This document shows positions 53,503 through 63,730 of a stretch of 64,000 nt of DNA, piece after piece. Position 1 is the stretch's first letter. Every line of letters starts with the position of its first letter. The translations under genes were made by a program, and so were the position numbers. This DNA comes from Haliclona indistincta (taxonomy: Eukaryota > Porifera > Demospongiae > Haplosclerida > Chalinidae), in NCBI GenBank assembly GCA_964017065.1, contig OZ024784.1:109501-173500 (forward strand). Direction: 5' to 3'. The notes under the pieces were generated by a model. The model did not search any database, had not been told where the DNA came from, and saw only the letters and a program-made list of their open reading frames with translations.

Positions 53503-55488
53503 GGTTGGACTGTGGTCTTCCTGCTCTAGTGCGGCCATGATCTGTCTTCAGTCCATGATCCTTACCAATCCTCTCATGATGAGGCATGGCACTGCCCATC
53601 ACCTGGTCAGCCTGCAGTGTCCTCTTGCTGGTCTCTACTACAGCCATGTTACTACTGGTGCTAGCTGGAGGAGTGGTCAGCTCATGATGTGGTCCTGTAC
53701 TGGTGCTAGCTGGAGGCGTGGTCAGCTCATGATGTGGCCCTGTACTGGTGCTAGCTGGAGGCGTGGTTAGCTCATGGTGTGGTCCTGTACTGGTGCTAGC
53801 TGGAGGCGTGGTCAGCTCATGATGTGGTCCTGTACGAGGCGCTGTTATCCTCTGGTGCAATCGACTGGTCTTCTTCACCTCAGCTCCTCCAGGAGATGGT
53901 CTGAAGAGACACACATTGCACCATAAAGAATTTCTCAGTTTGTCATGTTCCATCACAATGCAGGTATGAAAATTTTAGTACTCAACCAACCACAATGCTA
54001 AAACTTTCACTCACCCACCCACTCACTCAGACACTAACTCACTCGATCACTCACTCACTCACTCACCCACCCAAGCATCCACTCAACCACTCACTCACTC
54101 ACTCACTCACTCACTCACTCACTCACTCACTCACTAACTAACTCACTCACTCACTCACTCACCCACCCAAGCATCCACTCAACCACTCACTCACTCACTC
54201 ACTCACTCACTAACTAACTCACTCACTCACTCACTCACCCACCCACTCACTCACTCACCGGTGACTAGCTCTGTTCAGCTTCACTCTGCTTGATGATATC
54301 TTAGTAGTTCTCCCAACACTTGACCCTCCTCCAGCTACTAATGATGCTACTGGTTCTCTCCTTCCTCCTATGGTAGCTGTTGTTGTCCCTGCTAGTTCAC
54401 TAGCCTCTCTTCTCCCTTCCAGCTCTCTAGCCTCTCTTCTCCCTTCCAGCTCTCTAGCCTCTCTTCTCCCTTCTGGTTCTGCTCTCCTTTCTGACTGTGG
54501 TGTTGCTGTATAAGTGATCGGTTTCCCGTCGTTATCAACCGATGCCATCTGGGGCTGGCTGGTCATCACTGATGATGAGCGATGCTGCTGCACTCCACTG
54601 CTTGATGAGAGCTTCTTGATGAGGTAGTTAACTATCACCTCAACCATGGAACAATATGAATGAGTAGATTCCTGTATGATGAAGGTGTGACAGTAATGAG
54701 GGTGTAACTGGTGATAGTGTGTTACTGGTGATGGTGTGTGACTGGTGATGGTGTGTGACTGGTGAGGGTGTGACTGGTGATGGTGTGTGACTGGTGATGA
54801 TGTGTGACTGGTGATGGTGTGTGACTGGTGAGGGTGTGACTGGTGATGGTGTGTGACTGGTGATGATGTGTGACTGGTGATGGTGTGTGACTGGTGATGG
54901 TGTTACTGGTGATGGTGTGTGACTGGTGATGGTGTGTGACTGGTGATGGTGTGTGACTGGTGATGGTGTGTTACTGGTGATGATGTGTGACTGGTGATGG
55001 TGTGTGACTGGTGATGGTGTGTTACTGGTGATGGTGTGTGACTGGTGATGGTGTGTTACTGGTGATGATGTGTGACTGGTGATGGTGTGTGACTGGTGAT
55101 GGTGTGTGACTGGTGATGGTGTGTGACTGGTGATGGTGTGTTACTGGTGATGGTGTGTTACTGGTGATGGTGTGTTACTGGTGATGGTGTGTGACTGGTG
55201 ATGGTGTGTGACTGGACCTTGTTCTTTCTTATCAGTCTCTCAATGCACAGCTCGTGGGCTAGTACGGCTCTATTACTGATACTGTATAACACTATAATAA
55301 CGCGAGGGGTACACTGGTCACTGACCTCGCCTCATTGCGCGGCATCTCATTATCCATGGCGGTTAGTGTATCCTTCAATCCCTGTAGAGTGGGCGAGGCG
55401 ATCGAGTGATAGCACAGCTGCCGCTTACCTTACGACTAAGAAACTCTCTCACTAAAGAAGCACTCAGCTCCTCTACTGTAGACGGCAT
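45261..55488 (-). CDS. MINDY4: Deubiquitinase MINDY4 (FAM188B)
   Basis: K48-linkage type deubiquitinase of the MINDY family. Twenty exons: 55488-55429, 55381-55326, 55281-55218, 54671-54259, 53900-53501, 53437-53386, 53338-53271, 53147-53028, 52924-52833, 52779-52678, 50496-50439, 49792-49727, 49672-49608, 48199-48136, 47214-47128, 47082-47008, 46137-46034, 45928-45864, 45677-45590, 45291-45261. Every phase agrees; 709 residues (human 757). The N-terminal LisH is [21 protein letters not shown] repeat-rich linker follows. Catalytic part: [36 protein letters not shown] (catalytic Cys in GGPCG), [92 protein letters not shown] (catalytic His), [21 protein letters not shown]. Several introns begin with tandem arrays. 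Confidence 0.93.
46262..46318. repeat. Decamer repeat GCATCATATA
   Basis: Five near-perfect units in MINDY4 intron 16. Confidence 0.85.
46905..47007 (-). repeat. 24-bp duplicated segment at MINDY4 exon 16 donor
   Basis: Coding strand: exon end GGATCATGTACT, donor GTGAGTATTGACCAATCAG; downstream GATCACTGTACTATCGACCA ATCA occurs twice, a diverged copy of the exon-end/donor segment. Confidence 0.75.
47215..49607 (-). other. MINDY4 introns 13 and 14 with repeats
   Basis: Apart from exon 48199-48136 I see no coding sequence. The long intron 48200-49607 holds 48360-48480 (short inverted segment TTTAGACCACAG-like), an inverted pair AGCTTGTGGTTTGATACA / TGTATCAAACCACAAGCT at 49033-49131, the 37-bp array 49140-49362 and a (GT)n run at 49520-49600. 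Confidence 0.6.
49140..49362. repeat. 37-bp minisatellite, about 6 units
   Basis: Unit GGTTCAGCAGTGATCAGTGC TGCTATCATCAAGCTAT in a MINDY4 intron. Confidence 0.93.
49968..50292. repeat. 15-bp array CATGATGTAACACGA, about 21 units
   Basis: Variant ATACAA units are interspersed. It sits in the MINDY4 intron between 50438 and 49793, ending about 147 bp before the next exon. All long ORFs here are repeat artefacts. Confidence 0.95.
51114..51580. repeat. Large inverted repeat in MINDY4 intron 10
   Basis: Arms share AAGCCTTG.., TTACTTTTGCAA, TTGCATGCACTTGCAGT, CCACATGTGAG, GGGAACACACTG and the complements. 62200-62420 carries related sequence (GGAAAGGAACAAGATGGGAT, GAGGACGCAGTC), so this is a dispersed foldback family. 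Confidence 0.75.
51689..52711 (-). repeat. 45-bp array of MINDY4 exon 10 end plus 5' splice site, about 18 units
   Basis: Coding strand: exon 10 ends CTAGTGATAGCGAGCAAGCT GTCCTTACACT with donor GTGAGTATATGCAG. The array repeats exactly this 31-base exon tail plus 14 intron bases. Each unit therefore has a strong GTGAGT and, in ATATGCAG/CTAGTG, a possible acceptor. A MITE (51724-51927) interrupts the last unit. Confidence 0.95.
51724..51927. mobile_element. Foldback MITE inserted in the 45-bp array
   Basis: Ends CAGCGAGCG.. / ..TTCGCTG, with arms of about 80 bp including GTTCCGTGAAAGCACTGCCT and complement, flanked by TA at 51722-51723 and 51928-51929 inside one array unit. The terminal CAGCG and TA target resemble the MITE at 12479-12672. 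Confidence 0.8.
53461..53500 (-). repeat. (GT)n that forms the MINDY4 exon 5 donor
   Basis: On the coding strand exon 5 ends AACCAG and is followed directly by GTGTGTGTGT, so the microsatellite itself is the 5' splice site. Confidence 0.85.
53643..53840 (-). repeat. MINDY4: 45-bp coding repeat in MINDY4 exon 5
   Basis: Four in-frame copies encoding [15 protein letters not shown]. Exon 4 has a second coding repeat at about 54395-54480 (27 bp, REARELEGR three times). Both lie in the disordered linker between LisH and catalytic domain. Confidence 0.92.
53990..54258 (-). repeat. (GTGA)n array running from MINDY4 exon 4 donor
   Basis: Coding strand: exon 4 ends CACCG, then GTGAGTGAGTGAGTGGGTGG and on through the intron; the tetramer matches the donor consensus GTGAGT. 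Confidence 0.9.
54690..55214 (-). repeat. 17-bp minisatellite in MINDY4 intron 3
   Basis: Coding strand unit ACACCATCACCAGTCAC, about 30 copies, starting four bases after the donor GTCC of exon 3. Confidence 0.95.
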
Positions 55489-55684
55489 GATGCGATCAAG
55501 CGAGCTAGCTGCTGCTGCTGCCGCTGCACACACGTGATGTTCTTTGTTTGTCGATGCTGCAAAATAAACCTCTTGCGCCCAAATGGAAACATAATTTCAT
55601 AAGCATGTGTAACGCCCACATATCGATCCGGTAAGGCGCGCTCAGCCCAGCTGCGGTTGTAGCCTCTACTGACAGCGCAGCATC
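55489..55684. promoter_or_regulatory. Divergent promoter between MINDY4 and ARL6IP6
   Basis: Only 196 bp separate the two ATGs, so both promoters and 5' UTRs must lie here. It is more GC-rich than the surroundings; no TATA box was recognised. Confidence 0.6.
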
Positions 55685-58600
55685 ATGAGATCGAGAGGGA
55701 CTAGTGGGAGGGACGATGCAATCGCTAAACAACTCTTCTCTTCGCCCAATGATAAGCCGCTGACACCAGATCAGTTGAAGCGACGAGCGATTCATCCCGA
55801 GGAATCCCCGGGATGCATCGCAGTGATGTGCTTCCTGGTACTAGTAGTTGGAGCAGCCGTTAGTGTACCAGTGCTCCTGGCGGGAGGGCTGCCAGCTGTA
55901 CACAACAGTAAGCTACTACTATCATGTAGTATAAGCATTGTGTTGATACAGTATGGGATCTCATTGGAGCTAGTGGTCACGTGACCTTTACTCCACCTGA
56001 TTGGTTAAATTACGATGGACAGCGTATTCTAGGTAAGTCTTCACACCAATACTGTACAGTGGGTAATTTTTGTGGATCTTCAAGCTTATAAAAATTTTTG
56101 AACCTCCAAAATTATTACAGTTCTGGATTGAACACAAATCAATGATGCTATTGCACCCTAGAGTGGTACTAGCATCATAACTAGTGATGGGGCTATTGCA
56201 CCCTAGAGTGGTACTAGCATCATAACTAGTGATGGGGCTATTGCACCCTAGAGTGGTACTAGCATCATAACTAGTGATGGGGCTATTGCACCCTAGAGTG
56301 GTACTAGCATCATAACTAGTGATGGGGCTATTGCACCCTAGAGTGGTACTAGCATCATAACTAGTGATGGGGCTATTGCACCCTAGAGTGGTACTAGCAT
56401 CATAACTAGTGATGGGGCTATTGCACCCTAGAGTGGTACTAGCATCATAACTAGTGATGGGGCTATTGCACCCTAGAGTGGTACTAGCATCATAACTAGT
56501 GATGGGGCTATTGCACCCTAGAGTGGTACTAGCATCATAACTAGTGATGGGGCTATTGCACCCTAGAGTGGTACTAGCATTATGCCACGCGGTAGTCGTG
56601 GCATATTTAGGGTTGGGCGGAAAACAAGATGGCGGCTACACTTAGGCTAAACGCAATAATTCACGTATATCTTGGCTGTTGCCGATATCAGGGGTATTTT
56701 AACTACCTAGGGGCTATCCTAAGAGGTAAGCGCTTACAATGAGTCTACTAATAAAGACTATAAGGCCAGGTGCTATGGGCATGAAAAGATGGCGTCTCGC
56801 CTGGAGGCACTACTACGGCACTGCCATATCTTCGCCGTACGGGCGTTTCAAGCTAATCTAACGTTCTGACGCTCTTTGCACGATTTGTGCGATTACAAAG
56901 AGACCTTCAGAAGCAAAGGAAACCAGGTCTAAGGTGGTAAACCAGAGTTCACGTGGTCACCCGTTTGTTCATCTTCTTTCTTCTTATTATTCTTCTTCAG
57001 AGAGCCTAGCGCCGTGGCTAGTGAGCTATTCAAGACAAAACCTACACAGAAACTACACTAGTCGTCGGGAGCAGTGCACCTGATATCTATTTAAGCCTAA
57101 AACACTGGCAGAAGCGAGTATTTTCAAGAAAACAGCGATTTTTGGTCCATAATCAGACTCCATTCCATCATTCTTTTGAACTCCGTTACTAGGTTACGCC
57201 TACTCGCGCACGCCCGTGTATGTAATTATTCTAATACAAGCGCACCTTAGTACAAATTGTTTGGAACGCGAGTGCTGCTGCCACTAGCAGTGTTCACAGC
57301 AGACAACGAGCAAATCGTCACGGTTACACCGGATTTGTCTGTTCAGGCTTGTAAGAATGCTAGCTTAAGCTTAGCTAATGTTGCATGGTACGTGTTGCAT
57401 GCAGTGCTTGCAATGCAGACTACAGAGTCGATTGAGTGCATTGCGGAGCTGCCCCGGCGGCACTTAGTTTTCTTTATACACTGTATTAGCATAAGTGCCA
57501 ACTAAGTCATCAATAAAAAAGGAAAGAAACAAGTAATAAAAACATTTTAACCAAAATGGAAGAGATTTAGGGTTGGTACATTTATCGAAAAAGTATGGAA
57601 ACAAGATTTGAAATGAAAAGGATTGTAACAATAGCAGTGTAATGCTACCTCCCTAAATTAACTGCTTTCGATAGTTGTGGTTAATTTAATAGGGAGGTAG
57701 CTTTACACTGCTATTGTTACAATCCTTTTCATTTCAAATCTTGTTTCCATACTTTTTCGATAAATGTACCAACCCTAAATCTCTTCCATTTTGGTTAAAA
57801 TGTTTTTATTACTTGTCATAACTAGTGATGGGGCTATTGCACCCTAGAGTGGTACTAGCATCATAATTATCACTAGTGTCTTCCTTAGAGTGGTACTAGC
57901 ATCATAATTATCACTAGTGTATTTCTTGTTAGTCACTAGCTAAACTATGGTGTTTGCATGTTACAATACAGTGCTGCTATGTTGACGATCAAAGACGCCG
58001 CCCTTGCTATAAATCCCATATTGCACACTCTGGTATTTATTGCACTAAGATGTCCGCCAACGCGCTTCGCGTCACTTTCAACCCACGGAACTGTATGATG
58101 GGGACTTGTTAATATTGAGATCAGGTCTATACCATGATAGCTATCAGTTATGTCAGAGACACTGTTGCTGATGGTATCCCTCTGCCGGTCTGTACATTAA
58201 ATCAGTGTTGATGGTTGACATAACTAACAATACAGAGTCTCATCTCTGAATAGCATTGGAAATTTCCAAATTTAAAGCACTCCGCCATTTTGCTCCATTT
58301 GTGTATTGGTGGTGAGTGTTAGATGATGTCATAGCTAAGATGATGTCATAGCTAAGTAGCCTCGTACCCAGGCCTGCTCTATTGAGCTAACGGCCTGGTA
58401 CACACTGTTCGCGCATGCGTGTAATTAAAAAACACGTGTGTTTCTCACTTGCTCTGAATTCAGCGTGATGCTCACTATTTCAGCTCACAACGTCGCGTGC
58501 TAGACACAAATCAGCTAAACTTACCTTACAAATAAGCGTCAGCCGCGCGGAAGTTCGCTATGCACTATCTACGTTGTGTTCATCACGTGGCTAGTCAAGT

Positions 58601-60043
58601 AACACGGAGAAATGTACGGTAAGTATCTGCGTTTTAACCGGATGTTGGATAAATTAAACGCATGCGCGAACAGTGTGTATCAGGCCGTTAGCTCAATAGA
58701 GCAGGCCTGGGTACGAGGCTAATAGCTAAGATGATGTCATAGCTTGTAACCTACCAAGCACCGCTATATCTGCTGTTCTTTTCTCAATATTGATAACTAG
58801 TACATTCATGGAATGGCAGGGGCGAGCCTGAGCATAGATATAATTTAGCCTCGTTAGTGTATAGTTGTGAATAACATATAATTATTATTTGCACCAGGTT
58901 ATGTGGTGAGTCCAGATTTTAGTAGATAAGTCTGTATTATGTGAACACCAGTTTCACCACAGATTTTTGTGCTATAATGTTAATATTTAACAGCGCTAAT
59001 GGGTTTGTTGATGGTGAATAGAATCAATAGTTTAGTTATGTTCAGATATGGAAGATGTGATGAGTAGGGTTCCTCGGTCTCCTCACTCACTGCAGGCTCT
59101 ACTGCTATCACACACGAGCTCATTAGACGTACCTAAGTTACTGTTTGCTCTGTTGCAGCTACTGCTTTTCGCCGGCGTCTCCGGTAGGCCCTTTGATATT
59201 CCTTTTGTCGCTCCAGTTCAGGACCGCTTTCACGTTGATCAGGTGACTCTGCCTCTCGTCGTCGCTTTCTGGTAGCGGCCTTGTCGTGTAAAAGTTGTTG
59301 CTTTTCAGGTGTCTCTGATCTCTGTTGTTGTCGTCCCTGAGTCATCTGCATCATTGCCAGATATCTTGTTTGAAACCAAGCGCCAATTATAATGTGCGCA
59401 CGTGCTAAAAAGGGCGTTTCCTAGTTCTCGGGAACATTGAAAAGGACAAACGCTACCCCGTGACAGATACATACATTCCCCGCCGCGTGGGCCATTGTGC
59501 CAATCAATGTGGGGCTCGCTCAGGCTCGCCCCAATAATTATTAATTATTAGCTAAAATGTGCCAAATCCACGTACATGGTTATGAGAAGCTCCTTTCATT
59601 ACAGTCATTACAGATCACTTTCTCTAGATTTTCTTTCAGAAGCTTATTTTTGGCTACAAAATGCACATGTACCATAGTATCTCGGATTGTGGTAATATAA
59701 TGTCATTATCCTATTTCATTAATGTAGGATGGATAGGTGCTCTACCAGTAGCCATTGTATCGGGCACAATGTTTGGATTACTAACATATCTATGTATGTT
59801 CTATGATTCCAATGATCCCGGCAGCTTCCCTCCCTCTCCTGTCACCCCTCGACGACGTGCTGGTCAATCAAGGTATAGCTACCATCACTACTGCTGCTCA
59901 CCACCTCCCTCCCTCTCAGACCACCTGCTGCTGTACCCTCAGCGATGGCTCTCGGCTACAGAATGGTTCCTATCAATGCTATTGCTTTCTCTCTCATCAT
60001 GTTATTACTACTCAGACTATGTCTCAATCTACCTCTCTACTAA
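55685..60043 (+). CDS. ARL6IP6: ARL6IP6-like membrane protein
   Basis: Five exons: 55685-55907, 55952-56032, 59046-59183, 59728-59872, 59920-60043; phases agree, 236 residues (human 226). A cytosolic N-terminus, first membrane span CIAVMCFLVLVVGAAVSVPV, a lumenal loop, two or three further spans (LLFALLQLLLFAGV, GALPVAIVSGTMFGLLTYL), then the family signature FYDSNDPGSFPPSPVTPRR (human YFDSFEPGMFPPTPLSP) and a last span INAIAFSLIMLLL. ARL6IP6 sits in the ER/nuclear envelope; its role is poorly known. Intron 2 (3 kb) is filled with a minisatellite and mobile elements. The exon 3 donor GTAGGC is weak but the phase fits. Confidence 0.85.
56140..56580. repeat. 45-bp minisatellite, left part, about 10 units
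   Basis: Unit GGGGCTATTGCACCCTAGAG TGGTACTAGCATCATAACTA GTGAT in ARL6IP6 intron 2. It resumes at 57817-57860 after the insertion. Confidence 0.95.
56581..57816. mobile_element. Composite insertion in the 45-bp array
   Basis: The array breaks at ..ACTAGCAT and resumes as CATAACTAG, so CAT (56578-56580, 57817-57819) may be a 3-bp duplication. The right part, about 57528-57816, is a separate foldback with near-perfect arms of about 135 bp (ACAAGTAATAAAAACATTTT and complement). The left part has no recognised protein. Confidence 0.7.
57861..59045 (+). other. Rest of ARL6IP6 intron 2
   Basis: Contains the foldback 58361-58722 and flanking direct repeats of AGCTAAGATGATGTCATAGC (about 58330, 58725); no exon recognised. 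Confidence 0.6.
58361..58722. mobile_element. Foldback element with about 65-bp arms
   Basis: Arms AGCCTCGTACCCAGGCCTGC TCTATTGAGC... and complement ending GGGTACGAGGCT; inner ACTGTTCGCGCATGCG / CGCATGCGCGAACAGT. Non-autonomous. Confidence 0.8.
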
Positions 60044-60208
60044 CGCCATTACACGACACGCCATTATACAACACACCATTATACAAACAGGCTCCGCAGG
60101 TGTAATCATCATTGTAACTATTTTTAATATTCATTAATTTTTTAGTCTGTGTGAAAAATCATCAAGGGGTGTGGTTTGGCTACAACGACGTGCCGAGCAA
60201 GGAAGGCC

Positions 60209-61588
60209 ATGCCTCGGGCTGGTCGTTACCGACTACTGGTGTGCGTTATCGTGGTGATTGTGGGACTGTCAGCTATCACACTGCTTCGTTACCGATCAGA
60301 TAGATCGCCATTGTCAGCTCTAATCCGTGTGCAGCAGTCCGAATCACTTGATATTTGGGCTAATTCAAATACTACACACGATAATGCACTGACCGAGGCG
60401 GTACCTAAACACCAAGGTCAGCTGACATGGACCTCTCTACAAGATGGCACGGATGAAAACACCGCGTTCTTCTCGGCACATTACGAGAGCAGGAAAGGTG
60501 CTCCATACACACCAGGCATCATAGTGATGGGCTATCACATGAAGAAACTGAAAGACCCTAAACTATATTGCAAGTTACTGTACTCTAGCAAAGCATCTAA
60601 GTGTTCATCTGAGCCACTGGATCAGATTAATCTATGTACTGGTGGATTGGACGCTGATAAAATAGCTACATCACACATGTATGTGTGTAGACTCAAGTGT
60701 CGCCGCTCAGAATGTAGTGAAGATGAGATACCAGTATCAGTTGCTATTAGTAGGAACACTGACTGCACTGATGCCTCGGCTCAGATACCTGTCATCAACC
60801 GTCGACTACCCAAGGAATCAGAGAAAAAGATGTTTGGAGTGTGTGTTCAGACACCAGTTTATGGATCTGTTAGTTTACAGGAAATAGTGGAATTTATAGA
60901 AATGAATCGTGCTCTAGGAGTTGAAATAGTCACTCTTTATGTGATGGAGATGGAGATTGAGACATGGCAGTTTCTGGAGGACCACTACGTCAAGCGAGGT
61001 TACCTTCGACTACTCAGATGGAAGAAGATGGAGAAATGGAATCCTCTGCACTATTTTGGTCAGCCATTACTGATGCAGGACTGTCTCTATAGAAACATGC
61101 ATAGAGTCAAGTATCTGTTACTCATTGATCTTGATGAGCTACTATTACCCAAGAAGCATAACAACCTGCTTGACCTAGTGAATTCAATTGGACACCATGA
61201 CAGTTATCATAGCTATGTGTTTGGCAGTTGTTTCTTTATGAAGAACGAAGCTGAAGAGCAACCATCACATACCAGCTGCAAGAAGGTATCAGTGCCAAAA
61301 TACTTCGATTATACAAACCGAATCAGTTGTTACTGCTATGAAGGATCAACTTATCGTCAAAAATTCATGATTCAAACGGAGCTTGTATTGGACTTGTTTG
61401 TGCACTGGGTGTGCTGGTCTATGAGAGGGAAAGAATACAAGCTACGCCATAGTGTCGGTATTAATGCTCATTATCGGAATACATTGCCAGGTGACTGTAC
61501 AGACAAGAGCAGAACACGAGATGCTACAGCACTACAGTATCAATCAGTAGTGATCCAATCAATGCAAGATCATGTGTGTAATTCATGA
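60209..61588 (+). CDS. GT92 (DUF23) family glycosyltransferase
   Basis: Single exon, 459 residues, type II membrane protein: a short basic tail MPRAGRYR, a signal anchor LLVCVIVVIVGLSAITLL, then a lumenal catalytic domain. Family 92 features: FGVCVQTPVYGSVSLQEIVE with FIEMNRALGVEIVTLYV, WQFLEDHYVKRGYLRLLRWK, GQPLLMQDCLYRNMHRVKYL with the metal-binding LLIDLDELLLP (DxD-type), FGSCFFMKNEAEE, and late HWVCWSMRG and NAHYRN. Family members include beta-1,4-galactosyltransferases acting on fucose (C. elegans GALT-1); the acceptor here is unknown. ATG 60209 is the first in frame; it lies 165 bp after the ARL6IP6 stop. Confidence 0.88.
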   Translation: MPRAGRYRLLVCVIVVIVGLSAITLLRYRSDRSPLSALIRVQQSESLDIWANSNTTHDNALTEAVPKHQGQLTWTSLQDGTDENTAFFSAHYESRKGAPYTPGIIVMGYHMKKLKDPKLYCKLLYSSKASKCSSEPLDQINLCTGGLDADKIATSHMYVCRLKCRRSECSEDEIPVSVAISRNTDCTDASAQIPVINRRLPKESEKKMFGVCVQTPVYGSVSLQEIVEFIEMNRALGVEIVTLYVMEMEIETWQFLEDHYVKRGYLRLLRWKKMEKWNPLHYFGQPLLMQDCLYRNMHRVKYLLLIDLDELLLPKKHNNLLDLVNSIGHHDSYHSYVFGSCFFMKNEAEEQPSHTSCKKVSVPKYFDYTNRISCYCYEGSTYRQKFMIQTELVLDLFVHWVCWSMRGKEYKLRHSVGINAHYRNTLPGDCTDKSRTRDATALQYQSVVIQSMQDHVCNS

Positions 61589-63039
61589 TTATAACCCCTG
61601 TATTATTATTATTATACATGCAAATCACCAATATGCATGTATAACATTTTTGACAAAACAATAAACATAAGGAAAGGAGAGATATTTTAGATAGACTTAG
61701 TGGTTGCTACTTACAACCTAACTGAACTAACAAATTCCAAATAAGGAATTCGTACAGTGGATGTAAGGTTGCTTTCCTCCTAGTTTCTTCTTCTGAGACC
61801 ATCTGACATACACACTTGCTCTCCTATGGATTCCATTACTGCTGCTTGATGTTGGAACGCAGCAGTGTCATGAGTGGCTGTCTTATCATTTATCAGCAAG
61901 ACTATGAGGTATATCATATGGTCTGCCTCTTGTGTATTTCAGTTTTTTTATGAAATTTTAAACCTTTCATTGAATGATTATTCTTGTGATTGGTAATATT
62001 AAACATTTAAACCACACTCCTTACTCTCAAGAGGCTGTGCACGTTCACATCAGTATCTATTGTACTGCTCACAGAGTTGTAAAAATGAAATAACATCCAA
62101 CATAGAATACAACTAATAAGTTCAAACTGATAGTGATCAAAAAAGTAACAGGAACAAGTAAAGTAAAAAATCTTTAATAAAAAAAACTGAAAAGTGTAGG
62201 GATGACTCTTAAAAAAGGAAAGGAACAAGATGGGATGATGCTTGCAAAAGTAAAGGAACAAGACTCAGTGGAATAATGCTTGCAAATGTAAAAGTCCCAA
62301 GTATCCCTACATCAGCGGCTTGAAGGAGGACGCAGTCCGATGGAGTAATCGACGGTTGTAAATAACTAGAGGTGTTTGGAGGACGCAGTCTGATGAAGTA
62401 ATTGACGGTTGTAAATAACTAGAGGTATCTGTTGAGTTATTCAAAATTGCTCAAATGTACGTGCGTAAAATACTTTTATTAAATTATACTGTCCTATTAC
62501 TGACACTGTAGGAAATGCTACAGATACTCTTATTTCACCGCTACTCTTATTACTGAGCTCCACCTTGGGTTTAACCACGCCCAGGCTATCAAATTGCAGT
62601 TCAGCTAAAGAGCACATCTAACGCTGAAACAGCACCCACCAATCACATACATTTTTAAGTCCCACAGTATAACCACTCTCTTGTGTATAAACCAAACAAT
62701 TTATATTCAAACCACTAATATCATTATTTCTAACAAGTTTGTTTTGTATTGTTGGTTCAAATAAAGATGAAATGATGTTTAAAAAAATATTTATGCTTCT
62801 GTTTCGAACAAAGTATTTCATTGTCCAGTAATCTCACCACTCGCACATTTCTGGAGAAAAATGATAAAGAGTGATCAGTTCGAACTCACTTTGTCAAGCT
62901 CTATTTTTGTCTGAGCTTCTATTCTTCTGATGTCTCATAAAGAGAGTTCATACCATTGACGTGTCCCTATCAATAGGTACGCACAGTGTGTGCAGTGTTT
63001 TGTTTGCACTACAGCCACAAACATATAACTGGTGCATAC
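61589..63039. other. Intergenic, foldback-family remnants
   Basis: 62090-62420 is related to 51114-51580 and holds a direct repeat GGAGGACGCAGTC(C/T)GATG. At 62890-62926 (-) a small open piece RIEAQTKIELDK lies between splice-like sites but in a phase that does not join the exon below. Otherwise nothing recognised. Confidence 0.5.
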
Positions 63040-63120
63040 CTTAACGTCCACTTCATCGTTGACTATATCAATATCTACCACTTCACGAATAGCTAGCTGT
63101 TCCTGTGACAACTTATGTAC
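63040..63120 (-). CDS. Possible exon of a minus-strand gene beyond the window
   Basis: Between acceptor CTATTAG and donor GTATGC on the minus strand, 27 codons are open in one frame only: VHKLSQEQLAIREVVDIDIV and NDEVDVK. The composition looks like a coiled coil. No family recognised; the upstream part would lie right of 64000. Confidence 0.35.
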
Positions 63121-63204
63121 CTAATAGAAGAAAATGAAGCATTACTATGCTTGTGATGCATACACACATTTTGTAGTTGTCCTTTATCATCTCCTATGTG
63201 AATA

Positions 63205-63730
63205 GTGGATTAGTTGTGATGGTGAACCCATCTCCAGCATCTACTGGTCTTGCTAGTCTACTAGTCTCTAATCTATACTGGTCTCTAATCTACTTGGTCT
63301 TGCTAGTCTACTGGTCTTGCTAGTCTACTAGTCTTGCTAGTCTACTAGTCACTAATCTACTGGTCTTACTAATCTGCTGGTCTTACTAATCTGCTGGTCT
63401 TACTAATCTGCTGGTCTTGCTAATCTACTATGGTCTTGCTAGTCTACTAGTCACTAATCTACTGGTCTTACTAATCTACTAGTCTTGCTAGTCTACTAGT
63501 TTTGCTAGTCTACTAGTCTTGCTAGTCTACTAGTCTTGCTAGTCTACTAGTCACTAATCTACTGGTCTTACTAATCTACTGGTTTTGCTAGTCTACTAGT
63601 CACTAATCTACTGGTCTTGCTAGTCTATAATAGTCTACTGGTCTTGCTAGTCTACTGGTCTTGCTAGTCTACTAGTCTACTGGTCTTGCTAGTCTACTAA
63701 TCTACTGGTCTTGCTAGTTTACTCTAGTCG
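63205..63730. repeat. Degenerate CTGGTCTTGCTAGTCTACTA array
   Basis: About 20-bp units with CACTAATCTACTGGTCTTAC variants; 63720-64000 holds two diverged copies of a longer CTAGTCGATCAAACCCTCTT unit. Confidence 0.9.

Noticed and set aside
57257..57505. 82-residue plus-strand ORF in the ARL6IP6 intron insertion
   Set aside because: No domain, alternative start codon, lies in a mobile-element insertion.
59133..59354. Minus-strand ORF with RQKEYQRAYRRRRRK
   Set aside because: Overlaps ARL6IP6 exon 3 antisense; low-complexity basic sequence, perhaps a transposon N-terminus, but no support for a gene.
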